DNA of 64,000 nt from Streptomyces sioyaensis (GCF_004122735.1 NZ_SDIF01000022.1:1-64000); one strand, 5' to 3'. Positions 43,859 to 53,075 are shown, numbered from the stretch's first letter. A program made the numbers and translations. Notes: generated by a model from the sequence alone, not told the origin.

Positions 43859-44835
43859 CGTTGGGTCTCCTCGCGGAACAGCGACGACACCACGCGCAGG
43901 GCGAAGGTCGCGATGACGATCGTGGCGACGAGGACGACGACGGCATTGGCTGACGCCTGGCCGTACTCGTGCGCCTGGTAGAAGGTCTCGTAGATCGAAT
44001 AGGGCAGGTTGGCGGTGCCGAGCCCACCGGACGTCAGGGTGAAGACGGCGTCGAAGTTCTGCACGATGTAGATGGACCCGAGCAGCGTGCCCAGCTCCAG
44101 GTAACGGCGCAGGTGCGGCAGGGTGAGGTAGCGGAAGATCTGCAAGGGGCCCGCGCCGTCGACCCGGGCGGCCTCGATCGCGTCGGTGGGCTGGCTCTGC
44201 AGGCCGGCCAACAGGATCAGCATCATGAACGGCGTCCACTGCCAGATCAGGGAGGTCTCCACCGCGGTCTTGGGCATCGTGGAGAGCCAGTCCGGCTGCG
44301 CCGGGTGGTGACTGCCGAAGAGCTGGCCGACCCAGGTGAGAAGCCCGTTGAGCAGGCCGTAGTTGGGGTTGTAGAGGGCGTCCTTCCACAGCAGCGCCGC
44401 GGCCACCGGCACGAGCAGGAACGGTGCGATGAACAGGGTCCGCACGATGCCGCGACCGAGGAATGCCCGGTTGAGCAGCAGCGCGATGATCAGTCCGAGC
44501 ACCAGGGAGACGGCGACGATGGACACGGTCATGATGACCGTCGTGCCGACCGCGGAGCGCAACTCGTTGTCGGTGAACACCCGCGCGTAGTTGGACAGCC
44601 CGGCGAAGTGACGGGACGTGGGATCGAGGGAGTTCCAGCTGAACGAGGAGATCACCAGGGTCACGACGAAGGGCAGCTGCGTGACGACGACCAGGAAGAT
44701 CATCGCGGGGAGCAGCGGAGCGCGCCGGGCCCAGGAGCCCGTTCTGGCCAGTCGGGTGCGCGGTTCGGGGCCGGGTGACCGGCTGCTTGCGGCCACCCGC
44801 GCGGTCGTGCTGGTGGCGCGGCTCATAAGACTCAT
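43855..44835 (-). CDS. polyol/sugar ABC transporter permease (SmoF-like)
   Basis: 326 residues, six helices plus an N-terminal cytoplasmic extension of about 40 residues. EAA loop: EAARVDGAGPLQIFRYLTLP. WQWTPFMMLILLAGLQSQP and IVQNFDAVFTLTSGG are CUT1 hallmarks. Paralogous to the permease at 48552. First of the permease pair; a strong hairpin separates it from the binding-protein gene. Confidence 0.88.
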   Translation of the reverse strand: MSLMSRATSTTARVAASSRSPGPEPRTRLARTGSWARRAPLLPAMIFLVVVTQLPFVVTLVISSFSWNSLDPTSRHFAGLSNYARVFTDNELRSAVGTTVIMTVSIVAVSLVLGLIIALLLNRAFLGRGIVRTLFIAPFLLVPVAAALLWKDALYNPNYGLLNGLLTWVGQLFGSHHPAQPDWLSTMPKTAVETSLIWQWTPFMMLILLAGLQSQPTDAIEAARVDGAGPLQIFRYLTLPHLRRYLELGTLLGSIYIVQNFDAVFTLTSGGLGTANLPYSIYETFYQAHEYGQASANAVVVLVATIVIATFALRVVSSLFREETQR

Positions 44836-44869
44836 GTCCGTCTCTCATCCGGGCTGAAGGGGGGATCCG

Positions 44870-44910
44870 AAGGCTGTCCGGCCCGGCCGGGGGGCGGGCC
44901 GGACAGCCTT
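44870..44910. terminator. 16-bp hairpin between binding-protein and permease genes
   Basis: AAGGCTGTCCGGCCCG (44870-44885) pairs perfectly with CGGGCCGGACAGCCTT (44895-44910). It lies 3 bases after the solute-binding-protein stop and before the permeases. In such operons it acts as an attenuator or mRNA stabiliser that gives more binding protein than permease. Confidence 0.8.
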
Positions 44911-44913
44911 GGG

Positions 44914-46272
44914 TCAGCGGTATTTCTTGGCGACCTGTTCAGCGAGCTTCTGGCCCTTGTCGAGCGCGGCCGGGACCGTCGTGTGACCGGCGATGGCAGA
45001 GCTGACGCCCTGTGAGACCTGGGTGCCCAGGCTGGTGAACTCCGGGATGCCGACGAATTGGATGCCGGCGGTCGGCCGGGGTTGCACGCCCGGGTGGCGC
45101 GGGTCCGCCGAGCTGATGGCGTTCAACGTCGGTTCCGCGAAAGCCGAAGCGGACTTGCGGTAGTCCGCGTTCGAGTACGTCGAGGCGCGCTTGCCCGCGG
45201 GGATACGGGACCAGCCGAGCTTGTCTCCGGCCAGCTTCTCGTAGCCCTTGCTCGACGCCCAGGAGATGAACTTCCAGGCGTCGTCCTGGTGCTTGCTCGC
45301 CTTCTCGATGCTCCAGGCCCAGGTGGCCAGCCAGCCCGCGCTGTCGGTCTTGTCGGTCGGCGCGGCAACGTATCCGATCTTTCCGGCCACCTTGGACTGC
45401 TTGGGGTCTTCAAGGGCGCCGGCGCCGGAGGTGGCGTCGTACCACATGGCGACCTTGCCCTGGCTCATGTTGTTGAGGCACTCGGTGAAACCGGCCTGCG
45501 ACGCGCCGGATTCGCCGTGTTTGCGCACCAGGTCGACGTAGAACTGGGTCGCCTTCCGGAACGGCTGCGAGTTCACCTGCGCTTGCCAGTCCTTGGTGAA
45601 CCAGGTGCCACCGAAGGTGTTGACGACCGTGGTCAGCGGGGCGAACAGCTCGCCCCACCCCGGCTGCCCGCGCAGGCAGATGCCCCGCATCCCGGGCTTG
45701 GCGCCGTCGGCCTTCGCGGCGAGGTCGGCCACCTGCTGCCAGGTGGGGTGGGCGGGCATGGTCAGGTGCTTGGCTGCGAAGACGTCCTTGCGGTACATGA
45801 GGAACGACGACTCGCCGTAGAACGGCTCGGCGTAGAGCTTGCCGTCGGCCGCGGTGAGCGACTCGGCCATGGGCTTGAGGATGTCGCCCTGGTCGAATGC
45901 CTTGTCCTTCGCCACGTAGGAGTCGAGCGGCGTGAGCCAGCCGTTCTTGGCGTAGAAGGGCGCCTCGTAGTTGGTGAGTGTGGCCACGTCGTACTGGCCG
46001 GCCTGGTTGGAGAACTCCTGGCTGGCCTTGTCGCGCAGGTCGTTCTCCGGGAGAACGGTGAAATTGACGTGGATTCCGGTCTGCCGGGTGAAGTTCTGCG
46101 CGGTGAGCTGCCGCAGGTCCTCCATCTGCGGGTTGTTCACCATCAGCACGCTGATCGAACGGCCACCGCCGCCGGCCGCGGTACCACCGGCACCTGCGCA
46201 ACCGGTTGCCACCACCGCCATGGCGGTGAGAACGGCAGCCGCGCACAGCGGCTTTGATCTGAATCTGATCAC
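44914..46272 (-). CDS. polyol/sugar ABC transporter substrate-binding lipoprotein
   Basis: 452 residues. Lipobox VATGC with C25 as lipidated Cys. Then SVLMVNNPQMEDLRQLTAQN, FYGESSFLMYRKDVFAAKHL and ICLRGQPGWGELFAPLTTVV, the pattern of SmoE-like sorbitol/mannitol-binding proteins. GTG 46272 is preceded by GAGGAG. Paralogous to the protein at 47168, which is transcribed in the opposite direction. First gene of the - strand polyol operon. Confidence 0.9.
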   Translation of the reverse strand: MIRFRSKPLCAAAVLTAMAVVATGCAGAGGTAAGGGGRSISVLMVNNPQMEDLRQLTAQNFTRQTGIHVNFTVLPENDLRDKASQEFSNQAGQYDVATLTNYEAPFYAKNGWLTPLDSYVAKDKAFDQGDILKPMAESLTAADGKLYAEPFYGESSFLMYRKDVFAAKHLTMPAHPTWQQVADLAAKADGAKPGMRGICLRGQPGWGELFAPLTTVVNTFGGTWFTKDWQAQVNSQPFRKATQFYVDLVRKHGESGASQAGFTECLNNMSQGKVAMWYDATSGAGALEDPKQSKVAGKIGYVAAPTDKTDSAGWLATWAWSIEKASKHQDDAWKFISWASSKGYEKLAGDKLGWSRIPAGKRASTYSNADYRKSASAFAEPTLNAISSADPRHPGVQPRPTAGIQFVGIPEFTSLGTQVSQGVSSAIAGHTTVPAALDKGQKLAEQVAKKYR

Positions 46273-46633
46273 TGCTCCTCCTTGAGAGGTGGGACTGAGT
46301 GACGCATGAACCGCGGGCCTGCCCCGGGGGGCGGGGCGGCCCAGGACCGCGGTGGCTCGCACGGGTCCGTTCAGGTGGGGCGCGACGAGCAGTCAGCAGA
46401 CACGAGACCGGTTCGCATGGCGCCGTCCCGTCGCTGCCGCGTGAGGCGGGTCCAGTGGCGCTTTCCAGGTCGGGGAGGGAAGGCGCCACTGAACTTCACC
46501 CGTCCAGGAACGGCCCGGAACAGCGGTTGCTGACCGAAGGAGGACACGGGCCTGGAAGGGGCCGGGATGAACCCTTGCGCTCCAGGGGTGGGAGAGCGCG
46601 AAGGACTGTCGACGGCATTCTTAGCAGAAGAGA

Positions 46634-46659
46634 CTCGCATTGTTAACACATCTTGCGAG
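46634..46659. promoter_or_regulatory. operator candidate in the divergent polyol promoter region
   Basis: CTCGCA (46634-46639) and TGCGAG (46654-46659) flank a region containing TGTTAACA (46641-46648). This is the A/T-richest patch of the 895-base gap 46273-47167. DeoR-type binding site for the divergent polyol operons is the simplest reading. Confidence 0.5.
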
Positions 46660-46759
46660 AATTAATGGCTAGATCTATCGTCGTGCCAATCGATCGGGGT
46701 CCTCAGCGCCCCGGCTCCGACGGAGGCCTCTCACTGTCGGTCACCGTTCCAGAGAGCAG

Positions 46760-46801
46760 ATGATCACTGTTGTCGGCGAGGCTCTGGTGGATCTGGTGCA
46801 A
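46760..46801 (+). pseudogene. scar of a PfkB-family sugar kinase (first 14 codons)
   Basis: An ATG with AGAGAG upstream opens MITVVGEALVDLVQ, the invariant N-terminus of PfkB fructokinase-type kinases. After that the frame turns into Arg/Pro-rich sequence without PfkB motifs, and a terminator follows at 46907. The kinase has therefore been deleted nearly completely. In polyol operons this enzyme phosphorylates the ketose made by the dehydrogenase. Confidence 0.6.
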
Positions 46802-46906
46802 GCACGTCGTCCGCCGGGCCGGCGGGACCCACGTCTTCTCCACGTCCACCGGCGAACGTCTCAGCGACTGACGCCGTGCCGGCCGGCTGCCCGCCGCGGG
46901 CCCGGC

Positions 46907-46951
46907 GCAGGGGACGGACATGCGGTCCATGCCCGCGTGTCCGTCCCCTGC
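46907..46951. terminator. terminator, 14-bp stem
   Basis: GCAGGGGACGGACA (46907-46920) pairs perfectly with TGTCCGTCCCCTGC (46938-46951); GCGG/CCGC in the loop extends the stem. It follows the PfkB scar and probably once ended that gene. The remaining 46952-47167 shows no gene. Confidence 0.75.
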
Positions 46952-47167
46952 CCCGACCGGGGCCATGCGACGATCGCGCCACGAGCGGATCCACGAGCCG
47001 CGGTAGACCTGCCCGCGGCCTTCGGACCAGCCGCTGCACGGCCGGCCGGTGCGTGTGCCCGTCGGCGGACAACGCGCCCGGGTACGGCCGGAGTCCCGGA
47101 TCCCGGTGTGCTGCCGCAGGGCCTGACACCGGTCCCCTCGGCGCGGCCCACGGGGGAAGGAACCGTC

Positions 47168-48562
47168 ATGTCCCAGCTGATCCGAGCGCGGTGGCCGAAC
47201 GGAATCGCGGCCGCTGTTTCGCTCCTGAGCCTCTTGGCGTCCGGCTGCACCGGGATCGGCGCGATCGGTGGCACGCCCGGCGGGACGACCGTCACCGTGG
47301 CCATCGTCGCCAACCCGCAGATGCAGGACGTGGAAACCCTCACGCCGGAATTCGAGCGATCCCACCCAGGCGTCCGTGTGCACTACGTGACGCTGCCGGA
47401 GAACGTGGCGCGACAGAAGATCACAGAGTCCGTTGCCACCGGTAGCCGTGAGTTCGACGTGGTCATGATCAGCAATTACGAGACGCCCATGTGGGCTCGG
47501 AACGGCTGGCTGACCGATCTGCAGCCGCTGGCCGACCGAACCCCTGGTTACGAACCTTCCGACTTCATCGGCCCGATCCGCAGGGCCCTCTCCTACCGCG
47601 GTCGCCTCTACTCGGTCCCGTTCTACGGCGAGTCGTCGTTCCTGATGTACCGCAAGGATCTCTTCGCCGCCCACCACCTGACCATGCCGCCGCACCCCAC
47701 CTGGCGGCAGGTGGCGACCTTCGCCCACAGGCTCAACGACCCCCGGCACGGCAGGGCGGGGATCTGCCTGCGCGGCGCCCCCGGCTGGGGCCAGGTGCTC
47801 GCCCCTCTGGACACGGTGATCAACACCTTCGGCGGCCGCTGGTACGACATGCGGTGGAACGCCCAGCTCACGTCACCGGCCGTACAACGGGCAGTCGGCT
47901 TCTACGTCGACCTGGTGCGCCGCGACGGAGAGCCGGCAGCGGCCACCGCGGGCTTCACCGAATGTGCCACCCACTTCGCGCAGGGCAACGCCGCCATGTG
48001 GTACGACGCGACCTCGGCGGCCGGACTGCTGGAGGACCCGGCGAACAGCAAAGTGGTCGGCAAGGTCGGATATGTGGCCGCTCCGGTGGAGGCGACGGCG
48101 TCGTCGGGCTGGCTCTACTCCTGGTCGTTCGGCATCCCCACCGCCACCGTGCACAAGGACGCGGCCTGGCGGTTCATCGCCTGGGCCACCTCGCGGGGCT
48201 ACATCGAGCTGGTCGGGCACAAGCTGGGCTGGTCCAGGCTGCCGCCGGGCAGCCGGGAGTCCACCTACACCATCCCGCAGTACCGCGAGATCTCCCGCCC
48301 GTTCGGCGGACCGACTCTGGCAGGCATCCGCCAGGCCGACCCGGAGCACCCCACCGTGCAGCCCGTGCCGTACACCGGCGTGCAGTTCCTGGACATCCCC
48401 GAGTTCCAGGACTTGGGCACCCGGGTGAGTCAGCAGATCAACGCCGCGATCGCCGGGCAGCAGTCCGTGCGGGCCGCGCTGGACCAGTCGCAGCAGTACG
48501 CGCAGACCGTTGGCCGCAGCTACCGGCGGCCGAGCCACCAGGAGGGACCCCATGGCCGGTAG
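47168..48562 (+). CDS. polyol/sugar ABC transporter substrate-binding lipoprotein (second system)
   Basis: 464 residues. Lipobox LLASGC with C27. Shared motifs with the protein at 44914: VANPQMQDVETLTPEF, FYGESSFLMYRKDLFAAHHL, ICLRGAPGWGQVLAPLDTVI, MWYDATSAAGLLEDP. SmoE-like sorbitol/mannitol-binding family. Start ATG 47168 follows GGGGAAGGAA. It overlaps the permease start by 11 bases, without the hairpin found in the paralogous operon. Confidence 0.88.
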   Translation: MSQLIRARWPNGIAAAVSLLSLLASGCTGIGAIGGTPGGTTVTVAIVANPQMQDVETLTPEFERSHPGVRVHYVTLPENVARQKITESVATGSREFDVVMISNYETPMWARNGWLTDLQPLADRTPGYEPSDFIGPIRRALSYRGRLYSVPFYGESSFLMYRKDLFAAHHLTMPPHPTWRQVATFAHRLNDPRHGRAGICLRGAPGWGQVLAPLDTVINTFGGRWYDMRWNAQLTSPAVQRAVGFYVDLVRRDGEPAAATAGFTECATHFAQGNAAMWYDATSAAGLLEDPANSKVVGKVGYVAAPVEATASSGWLYSWSFGIPTATVHKDAAWRFIAWATSRGYIELVGHKLGWSRLPPGSRESTYTIPQYREISRPFGGPTLAGIRQADPEHPTVQPVPYTGVQFLDIPEFQDLGTRVSQQINAAIAGQQSVRAALDQSQQYAQTVGRSYRRPSHQEGPHGR

Positions 48563-49484
48563 CGCCACCCTGCCCGTCGGCGCCGTAGCGACGGCTCCGA
48601 CGGCCCCGACGGCCTGGCGGTGCAGATGGCCGCTCCTCCCCGCGCTGCTCTACATGGTCGTTGTCACGCAGGCGCCGTTCGTCTTCACGGTGCTCTACTC
48701 GTTCCAGTCCTGGAACCTGGTACGGCCCGGGTCGGAACACTGGGTCGGCCTGGCCAACTACGCGAACGTCTTCACCGACAACGCCTTCCGCAGTGCCCTG
48801 CTCACCGAGATCGAAATGACCGTGCTCGCGGTGGCCTTCGCCATGGCGCTCGGCGTGCCCCTGGCGATGCTGCTCGACCGCCGGTTCCCGGGCCGTGGTG
48901 TGGCGCGCACCCTGCTGATCTCGCCGTTCCTGATCATGCCGACGGTGTCGGGACTGCTGTGGAAGACCACGATGCTCGACCCGGTCTACGGCATCGTCAG
49001 CTATGTCCTGTCGTGGTTCGGCGTGCCGGCCACCGACTTCGTCAGCCGGTTCCCCATGGCGTCGGTGGTGACCGTACTGGTGTGGCAGTGGACGCCGTTC
49101 ATGATGCTCATCGTGCTGGCCGGGCTGCAGAGCCAGTCCGGCGACGTCCTGGAGGCCGCTCGGGTGGACGGCGCCGGCCCGTGGACGACGTTCCGGTGGA
49201 TCACCCTGCCGCATCTGCGCCGCTACCTCGAACTGGGCGTGCTGCTGGGCGCGATCTATCTGGTCAACACCTTCGACGTGATCTACATGATGACTCAGGG
49301 CGGGCCGGGCACGCGCACCACCAACCTGCCCTACTACGTCTATCAGCGGGCCTTCCTCGGCTTCGACGTGGGCCAGGCGTCCGCGTTGGGCGTGGTCACC
49401 GTTGCCGGCACGATCGTGGTGGCCGCGGTGGCCCTGCGCTTGCTGTTCACCGTGTTCTCCGGCACGGAGAGGAGCGCCGGATGA
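48552..49484 (+). CDS. polyol/sugar ABC transporter permease (second system, SmoF-like)
   Basis: 310 residues with six helices. EAA loop EAARVDGAGPWTTFRWITLP. WQWTPFMMLIVLAGLQSQS and NTFDVIYMMTQGGPGTRTTN match CUT1 permeases. ATG 48552 is preceded by GGAGGGA. Paralogue of the gene at 43855. It ends by ATGA overlap with the next permease. Confidence 0.88.
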   Translation: MAGSATLPVGAVATAPTAPTAWRCRWPLLPALLYMVVVTQAPFVFTVLYSFQSWNLVRPGSEHWVGLANYANVFTDNAFRSALLTEIEMTVLAVAFAMALGVPLAMLLDRRFPGRGVARTLLISPFLIMPTVSGLLWKTTMLDPVYGIVSYVLSWFGVPATDFVSRFPMASVVTVLVWQWTPFMMLIVLAGLQSQSGDVLEAARVDGAGPWTTFRWITLPHLRRYLELGVLLGAIYLVNTFDVIYMMTQGGPGTRTTNLPYYVYQRAFLGFDVGQASALGVVTVAGTIVVAAVALRLLFTVFSGTERSAG

Positions 49485-50323
49485 CCCCTCCCACACACCG
49501 TCGGTCGCGCCGCCATCGGCTCGGGCGCAGTGCCTGGACCACCGGCGCGTGGCTGGCCGCGATCGTGTTCTTCTTCCCGGTGCTGTGGATGGTGCTCACG
49601 GCGTTCAAGCCCGAGTCCGCTGCCTACACCCGCACGCCCCAGCTCGTCTTCTCCCCGACGCTGACCCAGTTCCGCGCGGTGTTCTCCAGCGGCATCGGCC
49701 CGTACCTGGCCAACTCCGCGCTGGCCTCGGTCATTTCCACGGTTCTCGCGCTGCTCCTGGCGGCCCCGGCGGCCTACGCCCTGTCCGTCCGGCCCGTGAA
49801 GAAGTGGCGCAACGCGCTGTTCTTCTTCATCTCCACCAAGATGCTCCCGGTCGTGGCCGCGATCATCCCCATCTACCTGGCCGTGCGCGACCTCGGGGCG
49901 CTGGACGGCATCGGCACACTGATCATCTTGTACGCGGCCATGAACCTGCCCATCGCGGTGTGGATGCTGCGTTCCTTCTTCCTCGAAGTCCCCCGCGAAG
50001 TGCTGGAAGCCGCCCGGGTGGACGGTGCCACCACGCGCCAGGAACTGACCGCGGTGCTGCTCCCCATGGTCCTGCCGGGGATCGCCGCGACCTCCCTGAT
50101 CTGCCTGATCTTCTCCTGGAACGAATTCTTCCTCGCGCTCAATCTGACCTCGTTCCGCGCCGCCACCATCCCGGTGTTCCTCGTCGGCTTCATCACGAGC
50201 GAGGGCCTGTACTGGGCGAAGCTGTCCGCCGCCGCCACGCTGGCCTGCCTTCCGGTCCTGCTCGCCGGCTGGACCGCCCAGCGGCAACTCGTGCGCGGCC
50301 TGTCCATGGGTGCCGTCAAGTGA
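49481..50323 (+). CDS. polyol/sugar ABC transporter permease (second system, SmoG-like)
   Basis: 280 residues with six helices. EAA loop EAARVDGATTRQELTAVLLP. RPVKKWRNALFFFISTKMLP and NLPIAVWMLRSFFLE are shared with the paralogue at 42947; both proteins end GAVK. ATGA coupled to the upstream permease. Again no ATPase gene nearby. Confidence 0.88.
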   Translation: MTPPTHRRSRRHRLGRSAWTTGAWLAAIVFFFPVLWMVLTAFKPESAAYTRTPQLVFSPTLTQFRAVFSSGIGPYLANSALASVISTVLALLLAAPAAYALSVRPVKKWRNALFFFISTKMLPVVAAIIPIYLAVRDLGALDGIGTLIILYAAMNLPIAVWMLRSFFLEVPREVLEAARVDGATTRQELTAVLLPMVLPGIAATSLICLIFSWNEFFLALNLTSFRAATIPVFLVGFITSEGLYWAKLSAAATLACLPVLLAGWTAQRQLVRGLSMGAVK

Positions 50324-50347
50324 GGGCGCCACATTCAGGAGGTTCCT

Positions 50348-51394
50348 ATGCACACCCTCATCGTCGGTGACGAGTTCGTCCCCGCCGCCCTCTACATCGA
50401 CGCGCTGGCCGAGGTGTGCGGCACAAGCTTCGGCCCCGTGCGTACCGTCGACTGGTCCGGTACCAAGGCCGACCAGCACTCGGCCCAGCAGACCATGGAG
50501 CGGGAGGGGCCTGCTGCCGTGCCGGTGCCCGGCGAGATCGTAGCGGCGCTCGGTGATGCGGAAGTGCTCGCCGTGCACTTCGCTCCGGTCTCCCGGGCGG
50601 TACTGGCGGCCGCACCGAAGCTGCGTGCGGTGTGCGTGGCACGTACCGGGCTGGAGAACGTCGACCTGCCCGCCGCCACCGAGCGGGGCATTGCAGTGGT
50701 ACCGGTGTTCGGCCGCAACGCCTCGGCCGTCGCGGAACTGGCGCTGGGACTCATGCTCACCGAAGCCCGCGACATCGCCCGCGCGGACGCGTCGGTCAAG
50801 GCCGGTGGGTGGCGCAAGGACTTCGGCGGCCCCGGTCACGAGATCGGCGGCAGCACCATCGGACTGGTCGGCATGGGTCACGTAGGGCGGGAACTGGCCC
50901 GTCTCCTGCGAGGTTTCGGCGCTCGCATCCTGGTCCACGATCCGTACCTGCCCGACGCGGTGATCGCCGAGCACGGGGCGCTGCGAGCCGATATGGACAC
51001 CGTCTTCCTGGAGTCCGACTTCGTGCAGGTCCTCGCGCGGCTGACACCCGAGACCGAAAGGTTCATCGGACGCCGGCAGTTCGCGCTGATGAAACATACG
51101 GCCTTCTTCATCAACACGGCCCGCAGCCGGCTGGTCGACACCGACGCCCTGTACGAGGCGCTGGCCACGGGCAGCATCGCCGGAGCGGGCCTGGACGTGC
51201 ACGACCAGGAACCGCTGCCCGCCGACAGCCCCTGGCGCGCACTGGACAATGTCACGCTCACCACCCACTACGCGGGTGACACCGTGACCACGAACCTGCG
51301 TTCGGCGCGCCTGGTCGCGCGGGCCATCGACGAGTTGGCGCGCACCGGTCGATGCCTCGAAGCGGTCAACGCGCGCGCGTTGGAATGGGGGTAA
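50348..51394 (+). CDS. D-2-hydroxyacid dehydrogenase family protein
   Basis: 348 residues. The NAD-binding motif IGLVGMGHVGRELARLLRGF is followed by HDPYLPD. Catalytic residues are expected as Arg in NTARSRLVDTDAL's preceding strand region, Glu in HDQEPLPADSP and His in TTHYAGDT. Family members reduce 2-keto acids or oxidise D-2-hydroxy acids; the 3-phosphoglycerate-dehydrogenase-like subgroup is likely. Follows the second polyol transporter by 24 bases and precedes the FGGY kinase by 6. Suggests oxidation of a sugar acid or polyol derivative. Confidence 0.85.
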   Translation: MHTLIVGDEFVPAALYIDALAEVCGTSFGPVRTVDWSGTKADQHSAQQTMEREGPAAVPVPGEIVAALGDAEVLAVHFAPVSRAVLAAAPKLRAVCVARTGLENVDLPAATERGIAVVPVFGRNASAVAELALGLMLTEARDIARADASVKAGGWRKDFGGPGHEIGGSTIGLVGMGHVGRELARLLRGFGARILVHDPYLPDAVIAEHGALRADMDTVFLESDFVQVLARLTPETERFIGRRQFALMKHTAFFINTARSRLVDTDALYEALATGSIAGAGLDVHDQEPLPADSPWRALDNVTLTTHYAGDTVTTNLRSARLVARAIDELARTGRCLEAVNARALEWG

Positions 51395-51400
51395 TCGGAG

Positions 51401-52900
51401 GTGCGGAAGCTGTTGCTCGGGCTGGACGCCGGCCAGACCGTGACCAAGGCGGTGCTGTTCGACGCCGCCGGACGGCAGGTGGCGAAGGGCAGCATCAAGG
51501 TCCCGCTGCACACCCCCCGTCCCTGCTGGGTGGAACGCGACATGAACCAGGTGTGGGAGGCCGCGCAGCAGGCCATCCGGAGGTGCCTGGCCGACGGCGG
51601 GGTCACGACCGGCCGGGAGGTGGCGGCGGTCGGTCTTTCGGGCCACAACGACGGGCTGTACGCGGTCGATGCGCGCCATGAACCCGTACGGGCGGCGATC
51701 AGCGCCATGGACACCCGCGCCCACACGGTGCTCGACGGCTGGCGGGACACCCCCGTCTGGCCGCAGGCACTGGCATGGTCCGGTCAGGTGCCGTTCGCCG
51801 CGTCTCCGGCGGCCGTGCTCGCCTGGTTGAAGAGCCACGAACCGACCGTGCTGGAGCGGTCCCGATGGCTGATGTTCTGCAAGGACTGGCTACGCCTCAA
51901 GCTGACCGGCGAGGTCGCCACCGATCCCACGGAGGCGAGTGCCTCATTCACCGATGTGCATACCCATGCCTACTCCCGGCCGCTGCTCGATCTGTACGGA
52001 CTCGGTGAACTGGCCGGGAAACTGCCGCCCGTCCTGCCCTGCGAGGCCGTGGCCGGGCGGGTCACCGCCGAGGCTGCCGCGGCGACCGGTCTCAGCGTGG
52101 GTACGCCGATCGTCACAGGTGCGCATGATGTCGACGCGGCGGCGATCGGCATCGGCGGCATCACTCCCGGCGATCTCTGCCTGATCGCCGGGACGTTCAG
52201 CGTCAACCAGGTGGTCAGCGATCGCGTGGTGATCGACCCTCGCTGGCAGGTACGCAACTTCGTCCGGCCGCACCAGTGGATGAGCATGTCCACCTCGCCT
52301 GCCTCGGTGGCCAACCTTGAGTGGTTCCTGCGCGTGGTCGGCGTGCCCACGGCGCCCGGCGAGAGCGTGCACGACGTGATTGCCGAAGAGGTCGGCGCCC
52401 ACCTTGCCGGACCGTCGGAGGTGCTGTTCCACCCCTTCATCTACGGCTCTCCACACAGCTGGCCCGCCTCCGGGACGTTCCTGGGCCTGCGCGGCTGGCA
52501 CACCCGAGGCCACCTGCTGAGGGCGCTTCTGGAGGGCGTCGTGCTGAACCACCGATGGCACGTCGACGCCCTGTCCTCGGCCCTTCCCATCACCGGGGCG
52601 ACGCGGCTGACCGGCGGCGCGGCACGCAGCGAGACCTGGGCGCAGATGTTCTCCGACGCCCTGAACCGGCCGATCGAGGTACCCCGTGTCGACGAGAGTG
52701 CGGCCCGCGGTGCCGCTCTGCTCGCCGGAACCGCCATCGGCATGTTCACCGGCATCGATGACACCCGCGCCCTCACCACGGGCGGCCGCTCCTACGAACC
52801 GGACGCCGGCCGGGTCGCGGTACTGGGCGAGGCCTACCAGGCATACCTGGCAGCCGTTGATGCCCTTGGCCCGGTGTGGAGCCGGCTCGCCGGCGGCTGA
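51401..52900 (+). CDS. FGGY-family carbohydrate kinase
   Basis: 499 residues. N-terminal phosphate-binding LLLGLDAGQTVTKAVLFDAA, the second FGGY block TRLTGGAARSETWAQMFSDA, and the adenosine motif near AARGAALLAGTAIGMF. The catalytic base Asp is expected in TGAHDVDAAAIG. Related to xylulokinases and other pentulose/polyol kinases. GTG start six bases after the dehydrogenase gene. It would phosphorylate the product of the dehydrogenases and trap it in the cell. Exact sugar unknown. Confidence 0.88.
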   Translation: MRKLLLGLDAGQTVTKAVLFDAAGRQVAKGSIKVPLHTPRPCWVERDMNQVWEAAQQAIRRCLADGGVTTGREVAAVGLSGHNDGLYAVDARHEPVRAAISAMDTRAHTVLDGWRDTPVWPQALAWSGQVPFAASPAAVLAWLKSHEPTVLERSRWLMFCKDWLRLKLTGEVATDPTEASASFTDVHTHAYSRPLLDLYGLGELAGKLPPVLPCEAVAGRVTAEAAAATGLSVGTPIVTGAHDVDAAAIGIGGITPGDLCLIAGTFSVNQVVSDRVVIDPRWQVRNFVRPHQWMSMSTSPASVANLEWFLRVVGVPTAPGESVHDVIAEEVGAHLAGPSEVLFHPFIYGSPHSWPASGTFLGLRGWHTRGHLLRALLEGVVLNHRWHVDALSSALPITGATRLTGGAARSETWAQMFSDALNRPIEVPRVDESAARGAALLAGTAIGMFTGIDDTRALTTGGRSYEPDAGRVAVLGEAYQAYLAAVDALGPVWSRLAGG

Positions 52901-53041
52901 ACCCCCGTGACGTTCCGGTGTCGCCTCACTTACGGAGAGCGAGGGCCGGGCATTCACGGACGGGCCCAGCTGCGGCCGGGTGCCGCTCCGGCGCCTCCAC
53001 ACCGACGGTTCCCGCGCCCACGGCCGGAGCAATTTAACAAG

Positions 53042-53075
53042 GATTTCAGGCTAAAATCACGCAATTTGTGAAATC
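53042..53075. promoter_or_regulatory. inverted repeat before the second DeoR gene
   Basis: GATTTCA (53042-53048) and TGAAATC (53069-53075) flank an A/T-rich core containing TCAC-N7-GTGA. It is the only A/T-rich part of the gap 52901-53153, so it is likely the promoter/operator of the DeoR gene at 53154 (autoregulation inferred). Confidence 0.45.

Noticed and set aside
41766..44027. Upstream in-frame extension of the DeoR gene giving a 1019-residue protein
   Set aside because: The extra part is a shadow of the alcohol dehydrogenase and permease. GTG 41765 has a good ribosome site and fits the family length.
49343..51838. 831-codon open frame on the - strand
   Set aside because: Antisense to the permease and hydroxyacid dehydrogenase genes; no family sequence.
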